Shown: positions 1 to 9,225 of the stretch, one piece after another | Position numbering within the stretch: position 1 is the stretch's first letter | How the letters are laid out: the number at the start of each line of letters is the position of its first letter | Source: an uncultured Bacilli bacterium | Lineage (GTDB): Bacteria > Bacillota_I > Bacilli_A > Mycoplasmatales > Mycoplasmoidaceae | NCBI GenBank assembly: GCA_904501665.1 | Contig: CAJGBT010000010.1 | Coordinates: 1-26,675 of the forward strand | DNA: 26,675 nucleotides | Direction: 5' to 3' | Translations under genes and position numbers: made by a program | The notes under the pieces: model-generated | What the model saw: only the letters and a program-made list of their open reading frames with translations | Told to the model about the DNA's origin: nothing | The model's database searches: none

Positions 1-146
1 CCATATCTCACTCAAACTCATATAGTTGTTTAAGTGGAGTGTCAAGCTGTATTTTTTTAATTATCAGTGCGACCTGTGATGGTCTATGTCATTGTCCCAT
101 ATCTTCCCCATTTCTGGGCAATTTATCTCAAACACTCTAATCAAAT
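1..146. other. Gene-free left edge, less AT-rich than surroundings
   Basis: I find no gene here on either strand once UGA is read as Trp. The stretch around 61-125 is visibly richer in G and C than the rest of the window, which in such an AT-rich genome can mark the end of a mobile element or the edge of a conserved gene that lies off the window. No terminal inverted repeat or transposase end could be recognised, so the mobile-element idea is only a suggestion. Confidence 0.25.
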
Positions 147-178
147 AAAAAGAACTAGCTTTTAATCTAGTCCTTTTT
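147..178. terminator. Bidirectional hairpin terminator
   Basis: Arms 147-158 and 167-178 form a stem (AAAAAGAACTAG against CTAGTCCTTTTT) with one mismatch and an 8-nt loop, with T-rich sequence on one side and A-rich on the other. It lies just beyond the 3' end of the minus-strand gene at 211-606 and would stop transcription from either direction. Confidence 0.75.
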
Positions 179-210
179 ATCACTTTTATTAATTAAAAAT
201 AAAGAATAAA

Positions 211-606
211 TTACTTTTTATTTGAATAAATAGTTAAATATCCTTTTTTTGAAATTTCGGTTAAAAACTTACTATTAAAAATTGGTTGATTAAGTTCATT
301 AACAGATAAGTTTGATACATTTTTTGGTAAACCAAAAGTAGAAATTTTTCTTCTAAAAAATGGTCTACCACCAAGTTCATATATTTCTGCTTTATTTACA
401 ATATCATCATGTAATGTTAGTTTCTTAGTCATACCTAAATAATTATAGTAATAATCATGATATGTTTCATCTGTAGGAATAATTTGTCTTTGCTTCTTAA
501 TGTATTTATCTTTAGAAAACAAAACTAGATCATTATCATTATAATAATAATCATACTCACTAATCTTACGAGCTAATTCATAATAATCCTTTAAAGGTTT
601 TGACAC
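211..606 (-). CDS. Hypothetical protein, 131 aa
   Basis: I do not recognise the family. The protein is tyrosine- and lysine-rich, with clusters such as YDYYYNDND near the N-terminus, and has no signal peptide or clear transmembrane segment, so it is probably cytoplasmic. The start is GTG (codon on the minus strand at 604-606), supported by a GAGGA ribosome-binding site 8-9 nt upstream; no ATG lies near. A hairpin terminator follows the stop, and about 120 bp of non-coding AT-rich DNA separates it from the next minus-strand gene, so it is probably transcribed alone or by read-through from it. Coding status rests on the start/RBS pair and the uninterrupted frame; it contains no UGA codon. Confidence 0.6.
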   Translation of the reverse strand: MSKPLKDYYELARKISEYDYYYNDNDLVLFSKDKYIKKQRQIIPTDETYHDYYYNYLGMTKKLTLHDDIVNKAEIYELGGRPFFRRKISTFGLPKNVSNLSVNELNQPIFNSKFLTEISKKGYLTIYSNKK

Positions 607-728
607 TTTGATATCCTCACTCTAAATTCCTTACACATTAATTATAGAATGAAAAGAAATAGATAGAAAATTCTAATATCAATATATATTTATAAAAATA
701 TATAAAAATTTTATTTCTTAGATATTAG

Positions 729-2204
729 TCATTCAGGTTTATTCATCCATTTTATGTTTTTTGATGATTTTACTAAAATAAAAGTTTCACAAACTAATTC
801 AATATTAGTTTCTTCTTTAGTTAAGATAACTAGTTGAATATTATATTTTAATGTATAGTCATAAATTATTTTTAAAAACTCTTTAAGACCTTTAATATCA
901 TTATTTCTAAATTGATTAACAATAATAATCTTGTTAGCATTTAGCAATATTGCAAATATAAAATTTAAAAGCATAATATCTTTTTTAGATAATTTAGAGA
1001 TCGGTTTTTTTATTTTTCCTTTTAAATCTAGCACTGATGTCATTTCTTCAATAAAATTTTTATCATAATCACAATCTGTGAAAGATTTAAAAATTTTCAT
1101 ATTTTCTAAAAAAGAAAATTCAGGTAAAAAATTTTCTATATTTAAATCAATAAAAATGGTTTGTTGATAGTTATAACTATATCTAGCTAAAAGTGTTTTT
1201 AATTTTGTTATTTCATTAGATGATTTAGAAATGATAGCTACATTTGTTGTGCAATTCATGACATCATTTAAAAAATTATTTCTAAATTTCTTAAATGAAA
1301 ATAAGTTAATAATATTATTTACAAAATTGTTAGCATAAGTATTTAATAATAAAGTTGAAATAAAAATTAAAAGTCCACAATAACTAATAACATAAAAAAC
1401 AATAATTTGTTCAGATGAGAGAAAAATTGTGCCATCGTCAGGGAATACTGAACTAATTGAAAAAATATTTTTACCAGTTCAAGCTAATAACATTAAGTTA
1501 CCAGGGTAATAAAATATTGAAAAGTAATAAATAATTTTACTAATTATGCTCATGTAACTTAATCTTATTGGTAGTAAAAAAGGAGAAATAATTATTGAAA
1601 TAAAATAAAATAATAAAATAATTAAAAAATAATCTTTTTTAACAAAGAATGTAGCAAAAAATCAACCTATTCCAGCACAGAAGAAAAAAGCTACAAATAT
1701 ACTAATTAAAAAATTAGCTACATTTATTCCATTGCCAAAAATACTATTGTTATAACTTGAAGATTTAAACAAAACATCTAATAATGATACTTGTAAGTGA
1801 TCATCTTTTAAAAAGATACCAATTATGATCATTAAAATCAACATGAAAATTATTACAACAAGATAATAAATAAAAAATAAAAAAATCATACAGGAGAATA
1901 AATGAAAGTTTTTACTGTTAGGAATACGTTTAATCTTATAGATATAATTAGCTTTAAATGAATTAATAGTAATTGGTAAAAAGCCAAAAGGTATTAAAAA
2001 AGAAAAAATGATAATTGTATTTAAACAAAATATTTTAATTTCTTGTAAAGAAAACTTTAAAACAAAATGATTTATTGGTAAAAAAATAATAAGTATAACA
2101 GCTGAAAAAAGGAAACAAAAAATATGCATCCATTTAATAGAAAATAAGATCTTTAATGATAATAAAAATAAGTTATGAGTGCTTTTTATAAAATGGTTTT
2201 CCAT
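729..2204 (-). CDS. ABC-2-like membrane protein fused to a degenerate ATPase domain, 491 aa
   Basis: Reading UGA as Trp joins two apparent fragments into one frame. Residues 1 to about 320 hold roughly six to eight hydrophobic membrane segments and resemble an ABC-2 type permease domain. The last 175 residues look like an ABC nucleotide-binding domain that has lost its catalytic motifs. Where Walker A should be there is ISKSSNEI with no GxxGxGK[ST]; the signature region reads ISKLSKK instead of LSGGQ; and the Walker B position reads IIIVNQ with no acidic pair. It should therefore not hydrolyse ATP, and may be a membrane subunit needing another ATPase or a regulator. The start ATG lies 17 bp after the stop of the upstream helicase gene, so the two are probably co-transcribed. 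Function and substrate are unknown; the ABC assignment is by pattern only. Confidence 0.7.
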
Positions 2205-2221
2205 ATTGAATAATATTATAA

Positions 2222-5200
2222 TTATTTTTCATTATTTTTAATTAATTTGAATAATTCAAGATAACTAACACTATTAATGGTACTTCCAATGATTTCACCC
2301 TTAGCATTTTTTATTTTTAATATTTTTTCTTCAATTGAATTTTTTAAAATTAAATTGAAAACATTTACTTCTTTGTCTTGGCCAATCCGGTGTAATCTAT
2401 CTGTTGCTTGATCTTCAACACTATCATTTCATCATGGATTAAAATGAATTACTATATTTGCAGTGTTTAAATTAATACCAACACCACCAACTTTTAACGA
2501 AACTAATAAAATCTTATCCTTTGATTTATTAAAAATGTCAATAATTTCTTTTCTTTCTTTTTGGTTATTTTCTCCAGTTAAAATTAAACAAGAATAATTA
2601 TGTTCAATTAAAATATCTTCTAAATTTTTTAACAATGAAGTAAATGATGAAAAAATAACTATTTTATTTTCAGGATCTGCTTTTAAGTCTTGTATTAAAG
2701 ATAAACAATAATCTATTTTACTTCTTTTCATTTTATTAAAAGAAAGTAATGATGGATCGCAACAATACATCCTTAACTTAGTGATAATACTAATAACATT
2801 CATTTTTATAGTATTCTTATCTTTCTTGTTTGCTTTAAAATAAGAACTAATATCTTGCTTAAGATTTTCAAATAGTTTTCAATAAATTTCCTCTTCTTCA
2901 TCACTCATTTCAATAAAAATATCTGTTTTTAATTTAGATGGCAAATCAGGTAATTCATCAATCTTTTTCCTTTGTAAAATAAAAGGTTTAATTAAAAAAG
3001 CTAATTCATTAATTGAATTCTTATCATTTTGATCAAAAAGTTTATTAAAAACTTTAAAACTTGGTAGATAATGTGGCAAAATAAATTCAAATAATGATCA
3101 AATGTCAGTTATATTATTTTCAATTGGTGTTCCAGTTAAAATTAAGCGTTTGTTACTGTTTATATTTTTAATATTCTTACTTCATTTGGTAGTTTTATTT
3201 TTAATATATTGTCCCTCATCTAAAATTACAAGACCAAAATATTTATCATTATAATAACTAACATCATTAATAAACTTATGGTAATTACAAATATAAATAT
3301 TCCCTGGTTGAATATTTTGAATAATCTCTTGTCGTTGTGAATTATTGCCACAAATCTCAATAATATTTTTAGTTGAATCAAATTTTTTAAATTCAGATTT
3401 TCAGTTTTGAATTAATGAAAAAGGAGTAATAATTAAAATTGCATCATTGTTAGTTTTCATAAAATCATTAATATAAGCAATTGTTTGGAAAGTTTTACCA
3501 AGACCCATTTCATCAGCAAGAATACAACCACCACTGTAATCTAACATTTTCTTGATTCATTTAATCCCAATTAGTTGAAATGGTTTGGCTTTTTTAAAAA
3601 TTTCTTCATTTAGATTAAGCTGAATTTTTTGATTATCAAATTTATTAATAAATTCAATAAATTCTTTTTCTTTAAACTTACTAGCAATATAAAAAATTTT
3701 ATTATTATCTATTTGTTTAGTCTTAGTATGATTAATATTTAAAATATTTAAGTTATTTTGATATTCATTTAATGATAAATTATCATAACTTATAAATTCA
3801 TTATTAAGTTTTAAAAATGCTAATTTTTTTCTATTATTTTTAGATATTTGATTATTAACATTTTTTAAATCAAATTTTTTATTTCTAATGAATGTTTCAT
3901 ACTTAATCTTATTATTATCAAAAAAGAATTTAAATTCTACATTTTCTTTTCGTTGACTAAAAATAGATTTAATATTCTCATCAATATAACAATGAATTAA
4001 ACCACTTTTTTCATAATCTTGAATCATTTTATAAAAATCTAATAAATCTCTTAATTGATAAAAAATAATTTTACCTTCTTCATTTAAATCTTTAATAATA
4101 TCTTTAATATTTTTTGTAAAAGAAAAATAATTAATCATTTCTTTGGAAAATTCAACTTCTATTCCTGACTGATCATTTGATAGTCTAAAAGACACACACA
4201 TCTGTAAATTATCATTTGAAATATTAGTAGCATCTAAAAAACTAGAAGAAGAGATTTTTTTAATTTTGTTATTTAATATTTTTGAATCTTTAATTGGTAA
4301 AAATAAATCACGAATACATTTAGTATCATTATCATTTAAAAAATCAAAAATTGATAAGCATGCATTATTATCATCTATTGAAAAAATAATATAAGTTTTT
4401 TCTCAACTTGTTAAAATTTCAATAGCTTTTAAATTACTATCAATAACAAAACCAATATTTGTTAAATGACTTGTAAATTTAAATGGTATTTTTTCATTTA
4501 ATTTTAATGTTGACTTAATTGGTAAAAGATTATTACTTTTGTTATTAACAAAACAAAATCAATCATATCCATTATTAATTGCTTTGACAATAGCATCAAA
4601 TATGATATCAATTTCAGAATCACTAATAAAAAAATTATGTTTACGATTAGGACAAATTTCACTTAATATTAAAAAAATGTTAACTGTTTCATTAATTTGT
4701 TTTTGTAAATAAATTAAATGTTCATTATTAGCATTCTTGTCAATTAATTTAATTAGAAAATTATTTAATGCCTGGTATTGAGTTAAATCAAAATTATCAA
4801 ATTGATTATTAATATAAATATTTATGTTTTTTTGTTTAATTGATAATTCAAAAAGCTTAAAATTTTTTTTATTCTTTAACAATTGATTAAAAATTCTTAA
4901 AATATCAAATAAGTGATTATTAGATAAGTAATCAAAATAAGAACTTACATCTATATTTAAAAAAGTGTTTTTATTAACATTAAAGTTTTTATCTACATAT
5001 AATAAAATTGCTACAATGTGTTTACAAATAACTCCTTTAGATCCTGTGAAACATTGACAATTAGTTTTATTAAGTTCTTCATCAATAATCTTGAATGAAA
5101 GGTCATATCCATTACATATAGCATTAATATTGATTTCATCACCATTTTTTTTAGCATGACATAAAGAAACCTTTTTTAAATTAAAATATTCTTTTCCTAA

Positions 5201-5269
5201 TTCATATGTTTTAGGGTGGATTTTATCATTTGATAAAACAATATCTAAATTAAAACTAATTTTTTCCAT
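2222..5269 (-). CDS. SWIM zinc-finger SNF2-family helicase, 1015 aa
   Basis: One continuous frame after UGA is read as Trp (for example in NPWWNDS near the C-terminus). A SWIM zinc finger occupies about residues 71-84 (CQC, then CKH: C71, C73, C82, H84). The C-terminal half is a SNF2 ATPase with Walker A (DEMGLGKT), a DEGQ Walker B, the LTGTPIEN motif, then the second RecA lobe with VGGVGINL and DRLHRIGQ. Such proteins are DNA-stimulated translocases acting on protein-DNA complexes; in mycoplasmas a single large copy about this size is typical (the MG018 family of M. genitalium, from memory). The middle (about 250-550) is lysine- and asparagine-rich and not recognised. The gene starts 35 bp from the divergent tRNA-Arg and is followed by the membrane-protein gene. 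The specific role is inferred; the family call is firm. Confidence 0.93.
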
Positions 5270-5270
5270 A

Positions 5271-5276
5271 TATAAT
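5271..5276 (+). promoter_or_regulatory. Candidate -10 box for tRNA-Arg
   Basis: TATAAT sits 27 bp upstream of the tRNA and immediately outside the start codon of the divergent helicase gene. No convincing -35 box is visible, which is common in mollicutes. Confidence 0.4.
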
Positions 5277-5303
5277 AATTTTAAATTAAAAAATAAAAGT
5301 TTT

Positions 5304-5380
5304 GCGTCTATAGCTCAGTAGGATAGAGCATGTGCCTCCTAAGCACAAGGTCAGAGGTTCAATTCCTCTTAGGCGCACCA
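5304..5380 (+). tRNA. tRNA-Arg (anticodon CCU)
   Basis: A full cloverleaf can be drawn. The acceptor arm pairs GCGTCTA with TAGGCGC (one G-U pair); the anticodon stem pairs TGTGC with GCACA around loop CTCCTAA; the T arm contains GGTTCAATTCC; and CCA is encoded at the 3' end. The anticodon CCU (5338-5340) reads the arginine codon AGG. AGA is much the commoner of the two in this AT-rich genome, so this serves a minor codon. A hairpin terminator follows. Confidence 0.97.
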
Positions 5381-5397
5381 AATTTACTTATCTTATT

Positions 5398-5427
5398 AAA
5401 ATCCTCTTTCTAAAAGGGGATTTTTTA
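5398..5427 (+). terminator. Rho-independent terminator after tRNA-Arg
   Basis: An 11-bp stem with a 3-nt loop (left arm 5399-5409, right arm 5413-5423 containing AAAGGGGATTT) followed by T residues. It ends the tRNA transcript. Confidence 0.9.
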
Positions 5428-5430
5428 ATT

Positions 5431-5961
5431 TATTTTAAAAAAAGATAATTTGTATTACTTGTTTAAATTTAAGTTTAATAGACACTAATATCTAAATAAA
5501 GTATCTAGTTTAATAAAAGATAACCATTAACTTTATTTTAATGGACCATATTACTGAACAAGTCATTTCTACCATTAATCAAACAAAAAATAAGCCATCA
5601 ACTAGTATCATATATCTTTTTATATAGCTAATCCATTTGATCTTTTCTAATTTAAAATAATAATGATATCTACAATTGTTATATTCTTTCATAAAATCAT
5701 TAAAAAGATCATGCAAAAGTTTAATTTATGTAGTTTTATTTAATTTGAAAAAGCTAATTTTTCTTTTTTCATAAAGTAAAAAATATTTTTTTGGTAAAAA
5801 TACATATGGTCCTTCAAAAGTGAATTTTTTGAAGCGGACTTAAAATCACCTAACCTATATTATTTGGGTATTTTTTTATCTACTCCCAATTATAATTATA
5901 GGGGTTGTTCAAAAAGATAGGTTTTAAAACATAAAATTTTGCCTTTTGATATTTATTTTAT
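5431..5961. other. Gene-free AT-rich stretch with hairpins
   Basis: No frame of useful length exists here even with UGA as Trp; an ATG at 5541 opens only about 28 codons. The notable structure is a hairpin with arms TTCAAAA (5813-5819) and TTTTGAA (5827-5833), extended by GTCC/GGAC, spanning about 5808-5838, which could be a bidirectional terminator. The segment lies between the tRNA-Arg terminator and a decayed copy of the DUF16-like gene's 5' region, and looks like eroded DNA. Confidence 0.5.
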
Positions 5962-6090
5962 ATTTTCACCTTATCTATAACTAAAGTAAAAAAAACGAAT
6001 TTTTTACAAAAATTTAGAAAAATTTAAAAAATAATAATTTTTAAAGATTTTAATTATAAACCTAGTTCTTTTTTAATAGTTGGACAGTTT
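5962..6090 (-). repeat. Direct repeat copy A (relic of a DUF16-like upstream region, overlapping the live gene's 3' end)
   Basis: This segment matches 6466-6590 over about 125 bp with scattered changes and an insertion of about 8 bp. It contains the upstream AGGTG ribosome-binding region of a DUF16-like gene, but the start codon position reads ATA and no coding body follows. It runs into the C-terminal codons (CPTIKKE) of the intact gene. The two copies lie about 504 bp apart, a period that equals one gene plus leader, so they mark a former tandem family. Confidence 0.7.
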
Positions 6091-6464
6091 TTAATTTGTT
6101 TAATATTTGTTTTTACTTTTGTCATTTCTACTTTTAATATTTTAATATCATTTTTCATTTCTTTTTGCTGTTCTTCAACATGATCTAGTCTAACTTCAAT
6201 GTTATCTAACCGGCCATTGATATGTTTGATATCTTCTTTTACTTCTAACATTTCAGTTTTTAACTGCTTGATATCAGATTTCATTTCTTTAACTTCACTA
6301 GTTACATTTAATATTAATTCTCTGATTGTTGGTTGTTTATTCATTGTTTGCTTACTAAAATCTATATATACTTTGATTGATGCATCAGATTGTTCCATTG
6401 ATGCTTCATTAATATTATATTGCTTCAGTAATTTTAAAATTTCATTTTTTGATATTTTTGACAT
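6054..6464 (-). CDS. DUF16-like coiled-coil protein, 136 aa
   Basis: The N-terminal 45 residues are a small lysine-rich domain; from about residue 50 to 125 the protein is a continuous heptad-repeat coiled coil (IKQLKTEMLEVKEDIKHI, LDNIEVRLDHVEEQ and similar). No signal peptide or membrane segment is present, so it is likely a cytoplasmic oligomer. It resembles the multi-copy DUF16 proteins of M. pneumoniae and its relatives, whose function is unknown. The ATG is preceded by GAGGTG at proper spacing. It is flanked by 125-bp direct repeats that are the leader and tail of deleted paralogs, so it is the survivor of a tandem family. The DUF16 assignment is by pattern and not proven. Confidence 0.7.
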   Translation of the reverse strand: MSKISKNEILKLLKQYNINEASMEQSDASIKVYIDFSKQTMNKQPTIRELILNVTSEVKEMKSDIKQLKTEMLEVKEDIKHINGRLDNIEVRLDHVEEQQKEMKNDIKILKVEMTKVKTNIKQIKNCPTIKKELGL

Positions 6465-6465
6465 A

Positions 6466-6590
6466 TTTTCACCTCATATATAACTAAGGTAAAAAAATTT
6501 CAAATTTTTGCAAAAATTTAGAAAATTGCTTAAAAAAAGTAAATTTCAAACTATAAAGCTAATTCTTTTTAATAGTTGGATGATTATTAT
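6466..6590 (-). repeat. Direct repeat copy B (leader of the DUF16-like gene plus tail of a lost paralog)
   Basis: The part next to the gene is its leader with the AGGTG site. The far part (about 6555-6588) still encodes the C-terminus of an upstream paralog, HPTIKKN then stop, against CPTIKKELGL in the live gene; a one-base shortening of an A run has shifted the last codons. Beyond 6590 the homology ends abruptly. Confidence 0.7.
6555..6588 (-). pseudogene. C-terminal remnant of a DUF16-like paralog
   Basis: About nine codons of the conserved C-terminal tail survive, frameshifted at an A run. The rest of the gene is absent, replaced by the AT-rich DNA that leads into the defence island. Confidence 0.55.
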
Positions 6591-6718
6591 TCCACTAATG
6601 TTTATTATGTGAAATTTTCATATTTAATATTATATATTAATTGAATAATAGAAAGTTATATTTTAATACTATATTTTAATACTATAAATATTATAAATAC
6701 CCAATATATTTATTATTT

Positions 6719-7495
6719 GATTCACATAATAAACATTTTGAGAAAACAAATAAAGAAATTATTATTTGAGCTTTATACGATGATGCAGAATCATCATATA
6801 AAAAAGCGATTGAAAAATATTTTAACAATCAAAATCTTAAAGTTTATTCTATTGGTATTAATAATGTTAAATTTCAAAAAAATAATAAGTATTTTTATAA
6901 GCGAATTGATTTATCATTAAATAATTTTAATTTAATTAATGAATTAAATACATTGCCTTTTCCAGACATAATATTAGCTTCACCTCCATGTGAAAGCTGA
7001 AGTGGAGCTGATTGCAATGGGAAGATGTTTAGATCTATTGATTCAAAAGGAAATTGAGTAGTAAAAAATAAAAAGTTTTATGATGAATATAACAAGAAAT
7101 GTCATCCTGTAAAAACTAGATATTTTATTCAAAAGGAAAGAAGTAGATTAATTGGGGAATCTACTGCAGGTGCTACTATTGAAATTATTAAGCATTTTGA
7201 TCCAACAATATGGATTATTGAAAATCCGCAAACATCTAAAATTTGAGAATTTCAAAAATATCATTGAGATTTTGAAGGTGAAGAAAACTTAACATATTAC
7301 TCAAGCTATGATAAATCATTTTCACCTAAACCAACTATATTTAAAAGCAACTATAAATTTATTCTTAAAAATAAAAAAACAATAGGTAATAAAGAACACA
7401 TGGCAAGAGGTTCTTATCGTAAGAGAAGTTCAATACCTGAAGCATTAATTAAAGAACTAATTGAGCAATGTTTTCAAAAAATGAAAGGAAAATAA
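6719..7495 (+). CDS. DNA cytosine-C5 methyltransferase, phage-like; start unclear
   Basis: The core of a C5-cytosine methyltransferase is clear: the catalytic motif IV reads ILASPPCESWSG, and motif VI reads WIIENP where many relatives have ENV or ENP. The N-terminal WALYDDAESSYKK region matches the place of the AdoMet-binding motif I in short phage-type enzymes (about 230-260 aa). The frame is open from 6680, but no ATG, GTG or TTG occurs in frame before the catalytic cysteine, and no ribosome-binding site is seen. I give 6719 as a nominal left edge. Either a rare start (ATT near 6764-6770 is placed well) is used, or the 5' end was lost beside the decayed DUF16 repeats. The stop TAA shares bases with the ATG of the HNH endonuclease gene, so the two are translationally coupled and form a likely restriction-modification pair. 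Family call firm; activity uncertain because of the 5' end. Confidence 0.82.
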
Positions 7496-8793
7496 TGGAA
7501 GATATCATTAACAAAATTTTTGATTTATTTTTAAATGAAAAAACTTTTAGTAAATATGGAATAAAACATAGGGCTTGTTATTGAAAAATGGGTACTAGTT
7601 TTTTTAAAATATTTGATAGGTTATATGAAAACATTATCAATATTGATATTTCTAAACCAATGATTACTATTTATAATCTAGATAATAAAACCACACAAGG
7701 CAATAATGATTCTTATAAATTTACTATTGATAATATAAATGTTACACCATGTAAGGTTAGAGGATATGTTGCAAGCACTACCATACAACAATATATGAGA
7801 TCAATAACAAGTTTTGGTTTAGGAATTGTTGAAAAAAAATTTAAAAACTATAATGATTTTGTTTTAAATCAAGGAGAGATTAAGTTAGCTCATAATATTA
7901 AATGATTATTAAATAAAAATAATAGAATAAATTTAATTAAAAAAGTTATAGTAGATTCTTTTTTTAGTAATATTGAGGATACACGAAATATTGCATATTC
8001 AATCATTATTGAGTTTTTATTATCACAAAATTTTGATTTTAAAACTCTTAAACTAGAAAATAGAATTTTTTATTGAAATAAAATGGTAGGCAAACAAAAT
8101 CAGAAAGATAAAAAGTGTGCTGATTTAACAAACGATTTAAATGAAATTAAAGAAGATATATTTAAAAAAGGCACAAAAGCTACATATAAAGAAATAATAG
8201 ATTGTTTAAAGAAAAATTATTCATCCATTTCTGATTTTATATGTGATATTTGGGAAGAATATATATCAAAATCATATGAAGATAATAAAACATATGAAAA
8301 CATAAATAGTCAAATTGAAAAAACAAATATTATTTCACAAATAAATTCAGAAAGAAGTAAATTTAAAAAATGTATTTTTGATAATAGAAAACAATTAGGA
8401 TTAATTAAAAATCAAAATGACTTATACACTGATTTAGTTGATTTTAAAAATAATTTAACAGATGATTTAGTAGCAAAATTTAATGAAGCAGAAGCAGCTC
8501 ATATTTATGATATCTACCAAATTAAAAATGAAGCATTAAATATAGGTGAAAATGATAATGAAAAAAAGAATAAATTAATTAAATTAGCATCCAATCCAAA
8601 TAATGGATTAATAATGAAGCATGAATATCATAAATCATTTGATAGAAATCAATGAACTTTTGATTCAAATGGTAATATGATTGTACCTTTTGAAAATCAA
8701 GAATATTTATTTAACATATTAGGACTTAAAAGAATTAAAATCAATGCTAAAGTTTTGACAAATGAAATGAAGAATCTTTTAACAAAAAGATAG
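7495..8793 (+). CDS. HNH-family endonuclease, probable type II restriction enzyme, 432 aa
   Basis: The C-terminal part carries an HNH nuclease signature: AHIYDIYQIKN at about residues 335-345, then NPNNGLIMKHEYHKSFD at about 368-384 and a WTFDSNGNMI segment, matching the A-H-I, N-G-L, H and FD pattern of HNH_2-type domains. The first 300 residues are not recognised and probably hold target recognition. Two UGA codons interrupt the frame under the standard code. The ATG overlaps the methyltransferase stop (TAATG), the classic arrangement of a modification gene followed by its restriction gene. The inferred role is cutting DNA that lacks the cognate cytosine methylation. No ribosome-binding site is needed beyond the coupling. 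The recognition sequence cannot be read from the protein. It could instead be a partner nuclease of the downstream MORC/Z1 genes. Confidence 0.75.
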
Positions 8794-8796
8794 TAT

Positions 8797-9127
8797 TTAT
8801 CATTTTATAATATGTTTATATATTAATCGTTCAATATGTTTTTTATTTTCAATAAATAATTTACTATTATTCATAGCATAATTTAATGCTTTGAATAAGT
8901 AAAAAACTGTTGGTTGTTTATATTTTTTTTCTTTTGTTTTATTGTCCTTATACCCATTAACAATTTGTTGATAATATTTTTCATTATTTCAACCCATATG
9001 TTCAATAAATTCTTCAATTGAAATACACAAGATATCTTTTCTTAACTCAATAAGAAAAGCTTTCACATCTGGTTCATAGCAAGCATCATTCAAACTCTTC
9101 TGGGGGGGTTAACATTTTAATATTCAT
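8797..9127 (-). pseudogene. Small HTH-like regulator candidate, frameshifted at a G7 tract (109 aa if corrected)
   Basis: A minus-strand frame runs from the tract at 9102 to a TAA at 8797-8799 and encodes about 100 residues, including FLIELRKDILCISIEEF, then IEHMGWNNEKYYQQIVNGY. The spacing resembles an Xre-like helix-turn-helix, but this is a weak match. As the sequence stands, TAA lies in frame directly before the C-run on the minus strand, so no start is available. The ATGs at 9125-9127 and 9113-9115 are in the other frame and yield a 48-residue peptide. Losing one base (7 to 6) or gaining two places both ATGs in frame. In so AT-rich a genome a 7-bp G run is exceptional and suggests slipped-strand phase variation. 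It lies between the restriction gene and the PAPS-reductase-like gene, so a controller role is plausible but unproven. It could also be simply a dead gene. Confidence 0.6.
9102..9108. repeat. G7 homopolymer (phase-variation candidate)
   Basis: Seven consecutive G on the plus strand, inside the 5' end of the minus-strand small gene. Slippage by one base would restore the reading frame from the upstream ATG codons. Confidence 0.7.
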
Positions 9128-9160
9128 ATGATCATTATAATATTTAATAAAAATTATTAT

Positions 9161-9190
9161 AAAAATCCAACTATGGTTGGTTATTTTTTT
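9161..9190 (+). terminator. Hairpin plus T-run
   Basis: CCAAC (9167-9171), loop TATG, GTTGG (9176-9180), then a TTA followed by seven T. There is no plus-strand gene just upstream (the HNH stop is about 370 bp away). It shares CTAT(A/G)GTTGGTTATTTTTT with the element after the PAPS-reductase-like gene, so it may be left from an earlier gene or mark a cassette boundary. Confidence 0.6.
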
Positions 9191-9200
9191 AATGATCTTA

Positions 9201-9225
9201 AATTAAAATCTCAAAGATTTTAATT
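9201..9225. promoter_or_regulatory. Perfect 10-bp inverted repeat abutting the start codon
   Basis: AATTAAAATC and GATTTTAATT, separated by 5 nt, end one base before the ATG at 9226. It could be a protein operator or an RNA hairpin covering the initiation region. No Shine-Dalgarno sequence lies in front of the gene, so the element occupies the whole initiation region. Confidence 0.6.

Noticed and set aside
5304..5380. tRNA-Arg as integration site of the defence island
   Set aside because: No repeat of the tRNA 3' end was noticed at the far side of the island, and no integrase gene is present.
5541..5630. Short plus-strand frame from an ATG
   Set aside because: About 28 codons, no ribosome-binding site and no recognisable sequence.
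6199..6483. Plus-strand open frame of 94 codons
   Set aside because: Antisense shadow of the DUF16-like coiled-coil gene, which has the better start and ribosome-binding site.
6717..6920. Plus-strand frame with a TTG start, 67 codons
   Set aside because: Lies in another frame over the methyltransferase N-terminus and has no recognisable sequence.
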